Assembly: GCA_965247075.1 (NCBI GenBank)
Contig: CBDFGK010000002.1
Location: 1,240,001 to 1,304,000 of the forward strand
Direction of reading: 5' to 3'
DNA length: 64,000 bases
Source of the DNA: CBDFGK01 sp965247075
GTDB lineage: Bacteria > Pseudomonadota > Gammaproteobacteria > Pseudomonadales > Halieaceae
The notes beneath the pieces were generated by a model. It was not told the DNA's origin. It saw nothing but the letters and a program-made list of their open reading frames with translations, and did not search any database. Positions 34,575 to 43,210 of this stretch are shown here, piece after piece (within the stretch, counting starts at the first letter, position 1; every line of letters begins with the position of its first letter). Position numbers and translations under genes: made by a program.

Positions 34575-34994
34575 ATGACCGAGGTTGATTTCTATATATT
34601 GCAGGCGCAGCAGGCCAGTGATCGCTCGAATTTGGCCTGCCGCCTGACCGACAAAGCCTTTCGACGCGGTCAGCAGGTCTATTTGCACACCCCGGACCGG
34701 CCGGCTGCCGAGGCACTGGACCGGCTGTTGTGGAGTTACAGGCCGGGCAGTTTCCTGCCCCACGGGCTACTGGGAGAGGACAATAGCGACTCCATTGCAA
34801 TAGGTTGGGGTGAGGACCCCGGTGAACAAGACGAGCTAATGATCAATCTTGACCTGTGTGTGCCCTCCTTTGTCGGGCGCTTCAAGCGCGTGATAGAAGT
34901 TGTGGTGCAGGAGCCCGCCATCCGCGACCCACTGCGCGAATCCTGGCAGCACTACAAACACTACGGCTACCCCATCACCAGGCACAATCTCTGA
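34575..34994 (+). CDS. holC: DNA polymerase III chi subunit
   Basis: 139 residues. 'TEVDFYILQAQQASDRSNLA' followed by 'LACRLTDKAFRRGQQVYLHT' is the chi N-terminus, and the middle carries 'SFLPHGL'. Chi links the clamp loader (through psi) to single-strand binding protein at the replication fork. It starts six bases after pepA, so it is in the same operon. Confidence 0.92.
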   Translation: MTEVDFYILQAQQASDRSNLACRLTDKAFRRGQQVYLHTPDRPAAEALDRLLWSYRPGSFLPHGLLGEDNSDSIAIGWGEDPGEQDELMINLDLCVPSFVGRFKRVIEVVVQEPAIRDPLRESWQHYKHYGYPITRHNL

Positions 34995-35036
34995 TATAAT
35001 CGCACGCTTCGTTCGAAGCACCCTTCAAAGAAATCC

Positions 35037-37805
35037 ATGGACAAGACATTTCAACCCGCCGATATTGAAACCCGCTGGTACCGGGAGTGGGAAAGCAAAG
35101 GTTATTTCGCCCCCAGTGGCGAGGGCCAGCCCTACTCCATCATGATACCGCCCCCCAACGTGACCGGCAGCCTGCACATGGGCCACGGCTTCCAGGAAGC
35201 CATCATGGATGCGCTGATTCGCTATCACCGCATGAGTGGTTGCAATACTCTCTGGCAGGTCGGCACCGATCACGCCGGTATCGCTACCCAGATGGTGGTT
35301 GAACGGCAACTTGAAGCAGCCGGCCGCAGCCGCCGGGAAATAGGCCGCGCAGACTTTATCAAGCAGGTGTGGGAGTGGAAAGAACACTCCGGTAACACCA
35401 TTACCCGTCAATTGCGCCGCCTCGGCTCCTCCATGGACTGGTCGCGGGAGCGATTCACCATGGATGCGGGCCTGTCTGCCGCCGTGCAAAAAGTATTCAT
35501 AGATTTACACAGGGAAGGCCTCATCTACCGCGGCCAGCGCCTGGTTAACTGGGACCCCGCCCTGCACACCGCCATCTCCGACCTGGAAGTAATTTCAGAA
35601 GAAGAAAAGGGTTGCCTGTGGCATTTCAGCTATCCACTTAGCAATGGCAGTGGCGCGCTCATAGTTGCCACCACCCGCCCTGAAACCATGCTGGGCGACA
35701 CCGCCGTGGCGGTGCATCCGGAGGATGAACGCTACGCCCACTTGATTGGCGAGACCATTGATCTGCCGCTCACCGATCGCAAGATACCGATTATCGCCGA
35801 TGCTTATGTAGACCGGGAGTTTGGCACCGGCTGCGTCAAGATTACCCCGGCCCACGATTTCAATGATTATGAAATGGGCCGGCGCCACCAGCTGGATATG
35901 ATCAATATCCTCACCGATGATGCCTGCCTCAATGACAAGGTTCCGCCGCCCTACCGCGGCCTGGATCGGTTTGACGCGCGTAAACAGGTTGTTGCCGAGC
36001 TGGATGCCCTCGGCTTGTTGGATAAAATTGACGATCACACGCTACAGGTTCCGCGCGGCGATCGCTCCGGCGTGGTCATCGAGCCCTACCTCACCAAGCA
36101 GTGGTATGTAGATGCCAAGACCCTCGCCGGGCCTGCTATAGAAGCCGTTGAAAATGGTGATATTGAGTTTGTACCCAAGCAGTGGGAGAACACCTATTTT
36201 GCCTGGATGCGCAACATCCAGGACTGGTGTATCTCACGGCAGCTGTGGTGGGGACATCGTATTCCAGCCTGGTATGACGAGGCTGGCAATATATACGTGG
36301 GTGCAAGCGAAGCCGGCGTTCGATCTGACAATGACCTAGCTGACGACGTGCCGCTGCGCCAGGATGAGGATGTGCTGGACACCTGGTTCTCTTCTGCACT
36401 GTGGACCTTCTCCACCCTGGGCTGGCCAGAAGACACGGAAGAGCTGGCACTATTTCATCCCAGCTCGGTGTTGGTCACCGGCTTTGACATCATATTTTTC
36501 TGGGTCGCCCGCATGATTATGGTGACCCTGCATTTTCGCAAGGAGGTGCCCTTTCACAAAGTCTATGTACACGGACTGGTACGTGATAGCCACGGCGCCA
36601 AGATGTCCAAGTCCAAGGGTAATGTGCTGGACCCTATCGACCTGATCGACGGCATAGATCTTGAACAACTGGTCAGCAAGCGCACAGCGGGCATGATGCA
36701 GCCGAAGCCGGCGAAAAAGATCGACCGGCAGACCCGCGCCGAGTTTCCCGACGGCATTGCCGCCTACGGCACCGACGCGCTGCGCTTTACCTATTACTCG
36801 TTGGCCTCCACCGGTCGCGATATCCGGTTCGACATAGGGCGCATAGAGGGCTTTCGCAATTTCTGCAACAAGATCTGGAATGCGGCCCGCTACGTGTTGA
36901 TGCATTGCGAAAACGAAGATTACCGCATAGCCGCCGATGCCATCTACGAATTGAGCCTGGCCGATCGCTGGATTGTCTCCAGGCTACAGGAAACTGAACG
37001 GGCAGTTGAGAAAGCCATCGCCGGTTACCGTTTTGACCTGGCTTCGCAAGCCATTTATGAGTTTATCTGGAACCAATACTGCGACTGGTATCTGGAGCTG
37101 TCAAAGCCGCTGCTGTGGGACGAGGCGGCGGCTCCCGAGAAGAAGCAGGGAACGCGGCACACCCTGATCACGGTACTTGAAGCCGCCCTGCGCCTGATAC
37201 ACCCGTTAATGCCCTTTATCTCAGAAGAAATATGGCAGCGGGTGGCGCCATTAGCCGGGGTAGAAGGTGACACCATCATGCTGCAAGCCTACCCTCGCTG
37301 CGACGACAAAAAAATAGACACTGCCGCGAGCGCGGATATAGAATGGCTGCAAGGCGTCATTGTGGGCGTGCGCAATATCCGCGGCGAGTTGAATATACCC
37401 CCCGGCAAGGAATTGGACGTACTGCTGCGCAATGGTGATGATAAGGATAAAAACAGGCTGGAAGAGAATGCGCAGTACCTGAAGAAGCTGGCCAAGTTGT
37501 CAGACATTCGTTTTCTGTCGCCCGACGAGACCGCACCGGTAGCCTCCACATCTCTGGTAGGCGACCTTGAAATACTGGTGCCGATGGCGGGATTGATAGA
37601 CAAGGATGCCGAGCTTGCAAGACTCTCCAGGGAAATCGACAAACTGGAAAATGATTTGTCCCGTATACAGGGCAAGTTGAGCAACAGTTCGTTTGTCGAC
37701 AAGGCCCCCGCTGAAGTGGTGGCCAAAGAGAGGCAAAAGCTGGCTGGCCAACAACAGGCCCTGACCAGACTGCAGCAACAGAAATTGGAAATCCAGCACC
37801 TGTAA
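35037..37805 (+). CDS. valS: Valyl-tRNA synthetase
   Basis: 922 residues, typical for the enzyme. The HIGH motif is 'PPNVTGSLHMGHG' (about 41-53), the editing domain includes 'TTRPETMLGDTAVAVHPED', KMSKS is 'GAKMSKSKGNVLDP' (about 521), and the C-terminal coiled-coil arm ends at 'QQQKLEIQHL'. It charges tRNA-Val and edits threonine. A TATAAT box at 34995-35000, in the short gap after holC, suggests its own promoter in addition to read-through. Confidence 0.96.
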   Translation: MDKTFQPADIETRWYREWESKGYFAPSGEGQPYSIMIPPPNVTGSLHMGHGFQEAIMDALIRYHRMSGCNTLWQVGTDHAGIATQMVVERQLEAAGRSRREIGRADFIKQVWEWKEHSGNTITRQLRRLGSSMDWSRERFTMDAGLSAAVQKVFIDLHREGLIYRGQRLVNWDPALHTAISDLEVISEEEKGCLWHFSYPLSNGSGALIVATTRPETMLGDTAVAVHPEDERYAHLIGETIDLPLTDRKIPIIADAYVDREFGTGCVKITPAHDFNDYEMGRRHQLDMINILTDDACLNDKVPPPYRGLDRFDARKQVVAELDALGLLDKIDDHTLQVPRGDRSGVVIEPYLTKQWYVDAKTLAGPAIEAVENGDIEFVPKQWENTYFAWMRNIQDWCISRQLWWGHRIPAWYDEAGNIYVGASEAGVRSDNDLADDVPLRQDEDVLDTWFSSALWTFSTLGWPEDTEELALFHPSSVLVTGFDIIFFWVARMIMVTLHFRKEVPFHKVYVHGLVRDSHGAKMSKSKGNVLDPIDLIDGIDLEQLVSKRTAGMMQPKPAKKIDRQTRAEFPDGIAAYGTDALRFTYYSLASTGRDIRFDIGRIEGFRNFCNKIWNAARYVLMHCENEDYRIAADAIYELSLADRWIVSRLQETERAVEKAIAGYRFDLASQAIYEFIWNQYCDWYLELSKPLLWDEAAAPEKKQGTRHTLITVLEAALRLIHPLMPFISEEIWQRVAPLAGVEGDTIMLQAYPRCDDKKIDTAASADIEWLQGVIVGVRNIRGELNIPPGKELDVLLRNGDDKDKNRLEENAQYLKKLAKLSDIRFLSPDETAPVASTSLVGDLEILVPMAGLIDKDAELARLSREIDKLENDLSRIQGKLSNSSFVDKAPAEVVAKERQKLAGQQQALTRLQQQKLEIQHL

Positions 37806-37831
37806 CAGGCACGACGTCGAGGGTACCAGAT

Positions 37832-38059
37832 ATGACTGAGCGGGTAACCGGCACTGTAAAATGGTTTAGCAATGCCAAGGGCTTCGGGTTCATCACCCGT
37901 GGAGAAGATAGTGGAGAAGATGTGTTCGTACATTTTCGCTCCATTGAAGGCGATGGCTATCGCACTTTGGACGAGGGGCAGCAAGTCGAGTTCAAGGTAG
38001 TGGAAGGCCCCAAGGGCCTGCAGGCAGAAGACGTCACCAAAGTCGATTCGGTGGTATAG
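37832..38059 (+). CDS. Cold-shock-domain protein (CspA family)
   Basis: 75 residues, one OB-fold. RNP1 'KGFGFITRG' and RNP2 'DVFVHFRSI' are present; 'GTVKWFSNAKG' opens the domain. It binds single-stranded RNA or DNA and acts as an RNA chaperone. It starts 26 bases after valS and 30 bases before a second, membrane-linked cold-shock protein, so the two are likely made together. Confidence 0.92.
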   Translation: MTERVTGTVKWFSNAKGFGFITRGEDSGEDVFVHFRSIEGDGYRTLDEGQQVEFKVVEGPKGLQAEDVTKVDSVV

Positions 38060-38088
38060 TGGACGCGAATTAACCAACGAGTAGTCTT

Positions 38089-38508
38089 ATGAATCTGTTT
38101 TCCCAACTGGTTGTCGGCACTGTTGCTGCCATCGCCGCAACCTTCGCCGCCGGCCATTTTCAACTGTCAGCAACACTTCAGCTAGGTGCCCTGATAATCG
38201 CCGCCACCTGGATCTCACCCATAGTGAACAAGATTATCCTGGCTCGCTCCAAACCGGAGCCCGCCCGTCCCAGCCCTGCCAAAAAGCCTGCCGGCGCAGC
38301 CAGGGAAGAAGGCGAAGTTAAGTGGTTCAATGTCAGCAAGGGCTTTGGCTTTATTCGTCGCGATAACGACGAGGAAATCTTTGTTCACTATCGTTCAATC
38401 ATTGGCACCCACGATAGCCGCCGCAGCCTGAAAGACGGCCAGCGCGTTAGCTATGTTGTGGTAGAAAATGACAAGGGACCCCAGGCCGAGGAAGTAGAGG
38501 CTCTCTAA
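38089..38508 (+). CDS. Membrane-anchored cold-shock-domain protein
   Basis: 139 residues. Two hydrophobic segments at about 5-22 ('SQLVVGTVAAIAATFAAG') and 30-48 ('LQLGALIIAATWISPIV') are followed by a Pro/Ala/Lys linker (about 55-70) and a cold-shock domain (about 75-139, 'GEVKWFNVSKGFGFIRR', 'EIFVHYRSI'). An N-terminal membrane hairpin with a CSD occurs in a set of marine gammaproteobacteria, but its role is not worked out. The CSD would face the cytoplasm and could tether RNA to the membrane. Confidence 0.85.
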   Translation: MNLFSQLVVGTVAAIAATFAAGHFQLSATLQLGALIIAATWISPIVNKIILARSKPEPARPSPAKKPAGAAREEGEVKWFNVSKGFGFIRRDNDEEIFVHYRSIIGTHDSRRSLKDGQRVSYVVVENDKGPQAEEVEAL

Positions 38509-38528
38509 GTGCGTGTAACAACTCCTCA

Positions 38529-38927
38529 CTAAGCCCAATTTTCAAGACGCAACCCTGGAACACGCTTGAATTCCCGGACATTGTTATTGACCAATATCAA
38601 CCCCAATGAACGCACGTGACCCGCGATCATCTGATCATAGGGGCCGATTGGCTTTCCTGCCTTCGCAAGCTCCGCTCGAATCTGGCCTGAATGATGGGCC
38701 GCTGCTGAATCATAATCGAGTACTGACAAGCGAGCGCCCAAGCCCTCGATCGTCGCTATGTTCTTAGCAGGATCACTGGATTTCTCGGCACCGTAGAGCA
38801 ACTCCATGAGGGTCACAGACGAGATGCACAACTGGCCTGCTCGGGCGCTAAACGCTTTCTTCACCTTTGCCGGTTTATTCTTGATCGTATAGATCACGAT
38901 ATTGGTATCCAGCATGTATTTCAGCAT
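38529..38927 (-). CDS. vapC: VapC-type PIN-domain toxin
   Basis: 132 residues. 'MLDTNIVIYTIKN' gives the first PIN aspartate, 'SVTLMELLYGAEKS' the glutamate and 'PYDQMIAGHVRSLG' the next acidic position. Mg-dependent endoribonuclease, typically against initiator tRNA or rRNA in this subgroup. It overlaps vapB by one base (TAATG). All key residues are present, so it looks active. Confidence 0.9.
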   Translation of the reverse strand: MLKYMLDTNIVIYTIKNKPAKVKKAFSARAGQLCISSVTLMELLYGAEKSSDPAKNIATIEGLGARLSVLDYDSAAAHHSGQIRAELAKAGKPIGPYDQMIAGHVRSLGLILVNNNVREFKRVPGLRLENWA

Positions 38928-39157
38928 TAGAGTGCGTCCCGCTCCTGATCAGCCGGTTGCTCGCGTTCATTCATAAAATCAGGCGTAACCCCACCGTCAT
39001 CGAACCAACTATCCCAAGAAGCGTCCAGGGGCGTGATCAACCGAGCATTGCCCACAGGGATGACACTGACCTTTTTTACACCATCAGGGAATTCCATTGC
39101 CTTGGGAATTCTCACCGCCTGGCTCTTGTTGTTGGTGAAAAGGGATGCTTCTGCCAT
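38927..39157 (-). CDS. vapB: VapB-type (AbrB/SpoVT fold) antitoxin
   Basis: 76 residues. 'AEASLFTNNKSQAVRIPKAM' is the swapped-hairpin AbrB-type DNA-binding end of VapB. The acidic C-terminus ('DASWDSWFDDGG') would block the VapC active site. It sits first in the pair and would repress the promoter upstream through the site at 39182-39191. Confidence 0.88.
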   Translation of the reverse strand: MAEASLFTNNKSQAVRIPKAMEFPDGVKKVSVIPVGNARLITPLDASWDSWFDDGGVTPDFMNEREQPADQERDAL

Positions 39158-39181
39158 TTGAATACCTCGCCATATGCTATG

Positions 39182-39483
39182 TGTATATACAGCGTATTAA
39201 AACGCATTGTATATGTCAAATGTATATCCATGCTGGTAAAAGGCTGACATGCCCCAGGATCGGATTTGAAGGGACCGGGCATCTGTATTACTCTCTGGAT
39301 TATATTATTGGATAGATTATATCACTGATTGAGCTATTCTCGGACACGCACCTAGACCCGCTTGGAGTAGAGTCTCGCTGGAATGGATGTAGTGGGGCGG
39401 GTGATTGGCACTCTGGTGCATGCGCTGCAATAGGTGGCGAAGCAAAAGTTGACAAAAGTTAACATCCGGTTAGACTACGCGTC
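39182..39483. promoter_or_regulatory. Intergenic region with vapBC operator and divergent XRE promoter
   Basis: TGTATATACA (39182-39191) is a perfect palindrome 25 bases upstream of vapB, followed by TGTATATG and TGTATATC half-sites; a TTGACA -35 for vapB reads on the minus strand at 39214-39219. On the plus side, TTGACA (39449-39454) and TAGACT (39471-39476), 16 bases apart, point at the XRE gene, with a 10-base direct repeat CAAAAGTT (39443, 39453) over the -35. The bases between show no gene. Confidence 0.55.
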
Positions 39484-40608
39484 ATGCCAAAGACATTGAA
39501 AGTTCCTGAGCTTCAAGCCGCCATGGAGGCAAAAGGCTTAAACCAGTCCTCCGTAGCAAACGAGCTAGATGTTTCCAGGACGATGGTTTCCAAGTGGCTA
39601 GCTGGTGCTGCTCTTCCTCGGCCTGATAAGTTACTAAAGTTGGCGCTCTTGCTTGAGCTCGCATTCGACCAGCTGGTGGCTGTGGTGGAGGACGCTCCCG
39701 AGCCTGTTATCGCGTTCAGAAAGCGGGCAGGCGTCAAGACAACGTCAGCCCATGTTAAGGCGGCTAAGGAAAAGGCGCATCTACTATCGTCCTTGGTGCC
39801 CTATTTGCCTTTTGCTACATATACGCAGCCACCCGCTCTGAAACACCCTAGTCTAGAGTACGGCTATCTCCAGGAATCAACCCGGGCATTGAGGAAGGAG
39901 ATTGGAGCCCAGCCAGATGGTGTTCTTGAGTTTCACGAGCTCATTCGCCAATTTAATGTGCTACAGGCGGTAATTGTTCCCGTCCTCTGGGGAGCGAAAA
40001 AGCACCATGAAAATGCGCTTCATATCTATTTGCCAGATACGACGACGACCTGGATATATCTAAATTTAGACGTTGATGTGCATGATTTTAAGTTTTGGAT
40101 GGCTCATGAGCTTGCGCATACCCTTTCTCCCAATTTGCGCGGTGAGGAAGCTGAAGATTTTGCGGACGCGTTCGCAGGGGCATTGTTATTCCCAAAAACT
40201 GCGGCGGCGAAAGCCTACGGAGAGATTGAGGGCAAAAGGAAATCGACAAAAATTAGCAAAGTCCTCCGCTGGGCTGATACCTATACAATCTCTCCAATTT
40301 CCGTAATGAAAGAAATAGATCGATACGCCGAACATCAAGGGTTGGACGATGTTGGTGTGGGCAAAGATATTTTCCCAGTTACCACGAATTTTAATAGGAT
40401 ATTCAAAACCATCAGTCAAACTATGTTTGATGATGAGGAGATTTCACCAAAGCTATATATGGATAAATGTGCGGATGTGTTCGAGACGCCCTTCTTCAAC
40501 TCCTTGAGGGAATTTCTTCGCGCGGAGCAGAAGTCATCGAGTTACGTACATACGCTTCTTGATATACCAATTTCTGACGCAAAGGGAATCTATTCAGAGC
40601 TTGGCTAA
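39484..40608 (+). CDS. XRE-type regulator fused to an ImmA/IrrE metallopeptidase
   Basis: 374 residues. HTH at about 8-60 ('SSVANELDVSRTMVSKWLAG'); zinc peptidase domain from about 150, with HEXXH as 'AHELAHTLSP' near residue 208 and a downstream glutamate in 'EEAEDFADAFAGALLFP'. Such fusions act as sensing antitoxins or repressors that self-inactivate. It is joined by TAATG to a PIN-type partner. The promoter leaves almost no leader before the ATG (see findings). Confidence 0.88.
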   Translation: MPKTLKVPELQAAMEAKGLNQSSVANELDVSRTMVSKWLAGAALPRPDKLLKLALLLELAFDQLVAVVEDAPEPVIAFRKRAGVKTTSAHVKAAKEKAHLLSSLVPYLPFATYTQPPALKHPSLEYGYLQESTRALRKEIGAQPDGVLEFHELIRQFNVLQAVIVPVLWGAKKHHENALHIYLPDTTTTWIYLNLDVDVHDFKFWMAHELAHTLSPNLRGEEAEDFADAFAGALLFPKTAAAKAYGEIEGKRKSTKISKVLRWADTYTISPISVMKEIDRYAEHQGLDDVGVGKDIFPVTTNFNRIFKTISQTMFDDEEISPKLYMDKCADVFETPFFNSLREFLRAEQKSSSYVHTLLDIPISDAKGIYSELG

Positions 40609-41174
40609 TGGCGCAGACAAAGCTCTTGATAGATTCCAATTCCTATTTTCGATTAGCGAAAAGTCTTCACCCGCTCCTGTTTGAAGAGTTTGGTGCGGAC
40701 AACTATTGTCTGTATGTTCTTAAAGAACTTGAAGAGGAGTGGAGCAGAAATCCGAGGCTAACTACTAAGTTTGCTTGGGTTTCAGAGGATGAGTATCGGG
40801 AAAATCGCAAGAAGTTACTTCTTTTGTCCAAAAAAGAGCAGAAGCAACTGCCAACGGTTTTCGAGTTCATATGGCAGGAAGCACGTTCTGGGGGAAAAAC
40901 ACCGTCCAGGGTTGATACACAGTATCTCGCTTATGGTTATGTCCTGGGCATTACTGTGATTACTGATGACCTGGAAATGCGAGAAGTGGCCAAGCAGTTT
41001 GGGATCGATACACGTAATAGCCTTGAGTTGATGGAGCTAATGTATCGAGAGAACCAGATCGATATTAGTAAGGTGCGCCAGATTGCGGCGTATTGGACGT
41101 TTGAGGGTGATAAGCCCGCCGGCTTTCGTACGGACTACATCCGCTTGTTCAATGAGGAGCCCCGCGTAACGTAG
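40608..41174 (+). CDS. DUF4411-like PIN-domain protein, probable toxin
   Basis: 188 residues. 'LLIDSNSYFRLAKSLHPLLF' gives the first acidic position of a PIN fold; 'RVDTQYLAYGYVLGITVITD' and 'DDLEMREVAKQFG' supply the later ones. DUF4411 proteins are typically encoded next to XRE or XRE-ImmA genes and are regarded as PIN-type toxins. The one-base overlap with the upstream gene supports a two-component module. Confidence 0.8.
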   Translation: MAQTKLLIDSNSYFRLAKSLHPLLFEEFGADNYCLYVLKELEEEWSRNPRLTTKFAWVSEDEYRENRKKLLLLSKKEQKQLPTVFEFIWQEARSGGKTPSRVDTQYLAYGYVLGITVITDDLEMREVAKQFGIDTRNSLELMELMYRENQIDISKVRQIAAYWTFEGDKPAGFRTDYIRLFNEEPRVT

Positions 41175-41202
41175 GCGTGTATTTGCGGCAGATGGTTCTG
41201 AA

Positions 41203-41251
41203 GCGCAGTGTACTCCTGCTCTGCTCCGCTCGGGTCAAACCCGACAGACTC
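41203..41251 (+). mobile_element. Solo right end of an IS1182-family element
   Basis: GCGCAGTGTACTCCTGC...CGGGTCAAACCCGACAGACTC matches the right end of the intact IS1182 copy (60651-60694) apart from a few changes and a five-base insertion. It stops exactly at the IS terminus and is followed by GCTAGC, containing the same CTAG target motif. No other part of the element is present. The rest of the 335-base gap (41175-41509) is AT-rich and holds nothing I can assign. Confidence 0.8.
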
Positions 41252-41509
41252 GCTAGCCTCGCCGGCAGCTAAACTGCCCAATAGGCACAAAGTTACGTGA
41301 CTTTTCCACAAAATAGTTACATAAACCTCTATAAGCCGTTATTTTTATTTGATTTTTAGTATTTCTATGCTAAAACTCACAGTCAATAACAGGCACAAAT
41401 CGGCAAGTCGCAAGTAATAAGTGTCCCCCGATAGCAAGACCACTGGAAAAATAGCAAACGAGCGAAACCGGAAGCGTATTGGCTAGCATTCCCTGAGAGG
41501 TAGTCAGCT

Positions 41510-41896
41510 ATGTATGTTACTGCAGAACACCTGAAGGAACAGGTGATTCACCCTACCCTGAAATACCTGGGCGCATGGACAGCCGCCACCGAAAACTTTC
41601 TCCTGTCAGCCGCAACCGACGCGCCCGAGCTGGGTTTGTTCTCCCCGCGCAATGATGGCCTCGGCATTTTCCACATTACACCCTTGCAACACCGTGATAT
41701 CTGGGACAAATACCTGGCTTTCAATCCCGACCTGGCTTCGCGTATTCGCGGTTTGGCCAGTCAGCGAGCGTTCTTGAGCGATCCCGATAACGAGTTGCAG
41801 ACCAACCTCAGCTATTGCACGGCAATAGCCTGGTTGCTCTACGACCGGTCGAATTTGAGTGGCGTGGAAGCTGAGTTAAAGAAAGCCAGCGCCTAA
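41510..41896 (+). CDS. Conserved hypothetical protein
   Basis: 128 residues, no signal peptide or membrane segment. 'HLKEQVIHPTLKYLGAWTAA' at the start and 'ELGLFSPRNDGLGIFHITPL' in the middle suggest a compact helical protein. 'GLASQRAFLSDPDNELQTNL' precedes a last helix. I do not recognise the family. A GAGAGG site lies before the ATG. It is convergent with the glycosyltransferase gene (four-base overlap). Confidence 0.65.
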   Translation: MYVTAEHLKEQVIHPTLKYLGAWTAATENFLLSAATDAPELGLFSPRNDGLGIFHITPLQHRDIWDKYLAFNPDLASRIRGLASQRAFLSDPDNELQTNLSYCTAIAWLLYDRSNLSGVEAELKKASA

Positions 41897-42525
41897 GCGG
41901 CTCCAGCGAGGCCAGCCCTGATGGTAGCCGGCAGGAAGCGGAGATCTGCGGGGCGATCGATATCCGGCAGAGCAGCCGGCAGACTGTAACTCCAACCCAG
42001 CCGATCTATTACCGCCAGCGTTTCCGCCAGCACCGTATGCTCACCCCAGTTAATTCCCGCAAACAATTCTGGTGCAAAACGGCGCAGGCCCAGCAACACA
42101 TAACCACCATCGAGGGCCGGACCAAGCACAACATCCACTGCGGTGAGGCTGCGCATGGCACTGCTGAGATAGTCACTGTCTATAGACGGCGCATCGCTGC
42201 CCACCAGGATCACCGCATTGTGCTCACGCAGACCCTGCTCGCATATATGCGCCATGCGCTGACCCAGGTCAGCACCTTGCTGTATCCGTACATCGCTGAG
42301 TCCAAATTCCCTGCATCGACGAAATAGCTCTGCCTCGGGATCGCCGTCCACCCACAGCTCAATGGTGTCGGCTGCGCTGCTACACAACATGGCGCAGACA
42401 TGCTCCACCATCCGCTGGTGTAGTTGCGCCGCCGCCAGTGCCGACAGGTGGGGCTGCAAACGGGTTTTGACCAGGCCCGGCACCGGCTCACGAGCCAGTT
42501 GCGCAACCAGCACGCGCTCATCCAT
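41893..42525 (-). CDS. TIGR04282-type arsenosugar glycosyltransferase (DUF2064)
   Basis: 210 residues. 'AREPVPGLVKTRLQPHLS' is the nucleotide-sugar-binding start of this GT-A family, and 'VILVGSDAPSIDSDYLSSAM' with 'LGPALDGGYVLLGLR' are its two other landmarks. In genomes with arsS it is assigned to arsenosugar assembly, possibly for ribose transfer. It overlaps the next glycosyltransferase by eight bases. The biochemistry of the family is only partly established. Confidence 0.82.
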   Translation of the reverse strand: MDERVLVAQLAREPVPGLVKTRLQPHLSALAAAQLHQRMVEHVCAMLCSSAADTIELWVDGDPEAELFRRCREFGLSDVRIQQGADLGQRMAHICEQGLREHNAVILVGSDAPSIDSDYLSSAMRSLTAVDVVLGPALDGGYVLLGLRRFAPELFAGINWGEHTVLAETLAVIDRLGWSYSLPAALPDIDRPADLRFLPATIRAGLAGAA

Positions 42526-43210
42526 AGTAGCTACGCGCCAGACGCTCAGGAGTCACGCCCAGCCAGTAGGCCAGCCGCAGGCGCCACATGGTCAATACCG
42601 TGGGCCAAACCCCGTAGTGCTCCCAGCGGCGACTGGAGGTCACCACCGGGGGACTTACCAACTGCGGCGCGGCTGTGGCGCGCAGGCGTTTACACAACTC
42701 TATATCTTCCATGAGGGGGATATCCGCGTACCCGCCCAACTCAAGCCACAGCGACCGGGCCACGAAGATAGCCTGGTCGCCGGTGGCGATACGGCTACGG
42801 CGAGAACGAAAATTCATAAACCACTCGATGATACGCAGCCGAAAGTCTGCGCCACTGAGCCTGACTCCGAAAAAGCCCCAGCGCGCTGCCCCGCCGAGCT
42901 GGTCGACAAAATCTTGCGGCGCGCACACCAACTGTGTGTCGCAGTGCAAGAACAGCAGCAAGTCGGCCCGCGCCCAGGCGGCACCCACATTCATCTGCCT
43001 GGCTCTGCCGGCGTCTGTAGTTAGCAACCGGTCACAGTGAGCACTGGCCAACTGGACGGTCGCATCACTGCTGCCACCGTCCACCACGATAATTTCGGCA
43101 AACTCCCGCCAGGGTGACAGATGACTCAGACAATCGGCGACCGAATCGGCCTCGTTGAGTACCGGGATGATAATGCTGAGTGCGCGCCCGGTTACGAGAG
43201 ATTCAGCCAT
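42518..43210 (-). CDS. TIGR04283-type arsenosugar glycosyltransferase (family 2)
   Basis: 230 residues from ATG 43208-43210, which overlaps the arsS stop. 'LSIIIPVLNEADSV', 'IIVVDGGSSDATV' and 'LLFLHCDTQL' are the GT2 fold with its DxD-type metal site. The C-terminal 'WPTVLTMWRLRLAYWLGVTP' matches the subfamily. Middle gene of an arsS-GT2-DUF2064 operon. Its role in arsenosugar or a related thio-/phospho-ribose product is inferred from neighbourhood. Confidence 0.85.
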   Translation of the reverse strand: MAESLVTGRALSIIIPVLNEADSVADCLSHLSPWREFAEIIVVDGGSSDATVQLASAHCDRLLTTDAGRARQMNVGAAWARADLLLFLHCDTQLVCAPQDFVDQLGGAARWGFFGVRLSGADFRLRIIEWFMNFRSRRSRIATGDQAIFVARSLWLELGGYADIPLMEDIELCKRLRATAAPQLVSPPVVTSSRRWEHYGVWPTVLTMWRLRLAYWLGVTPERLARSYYG

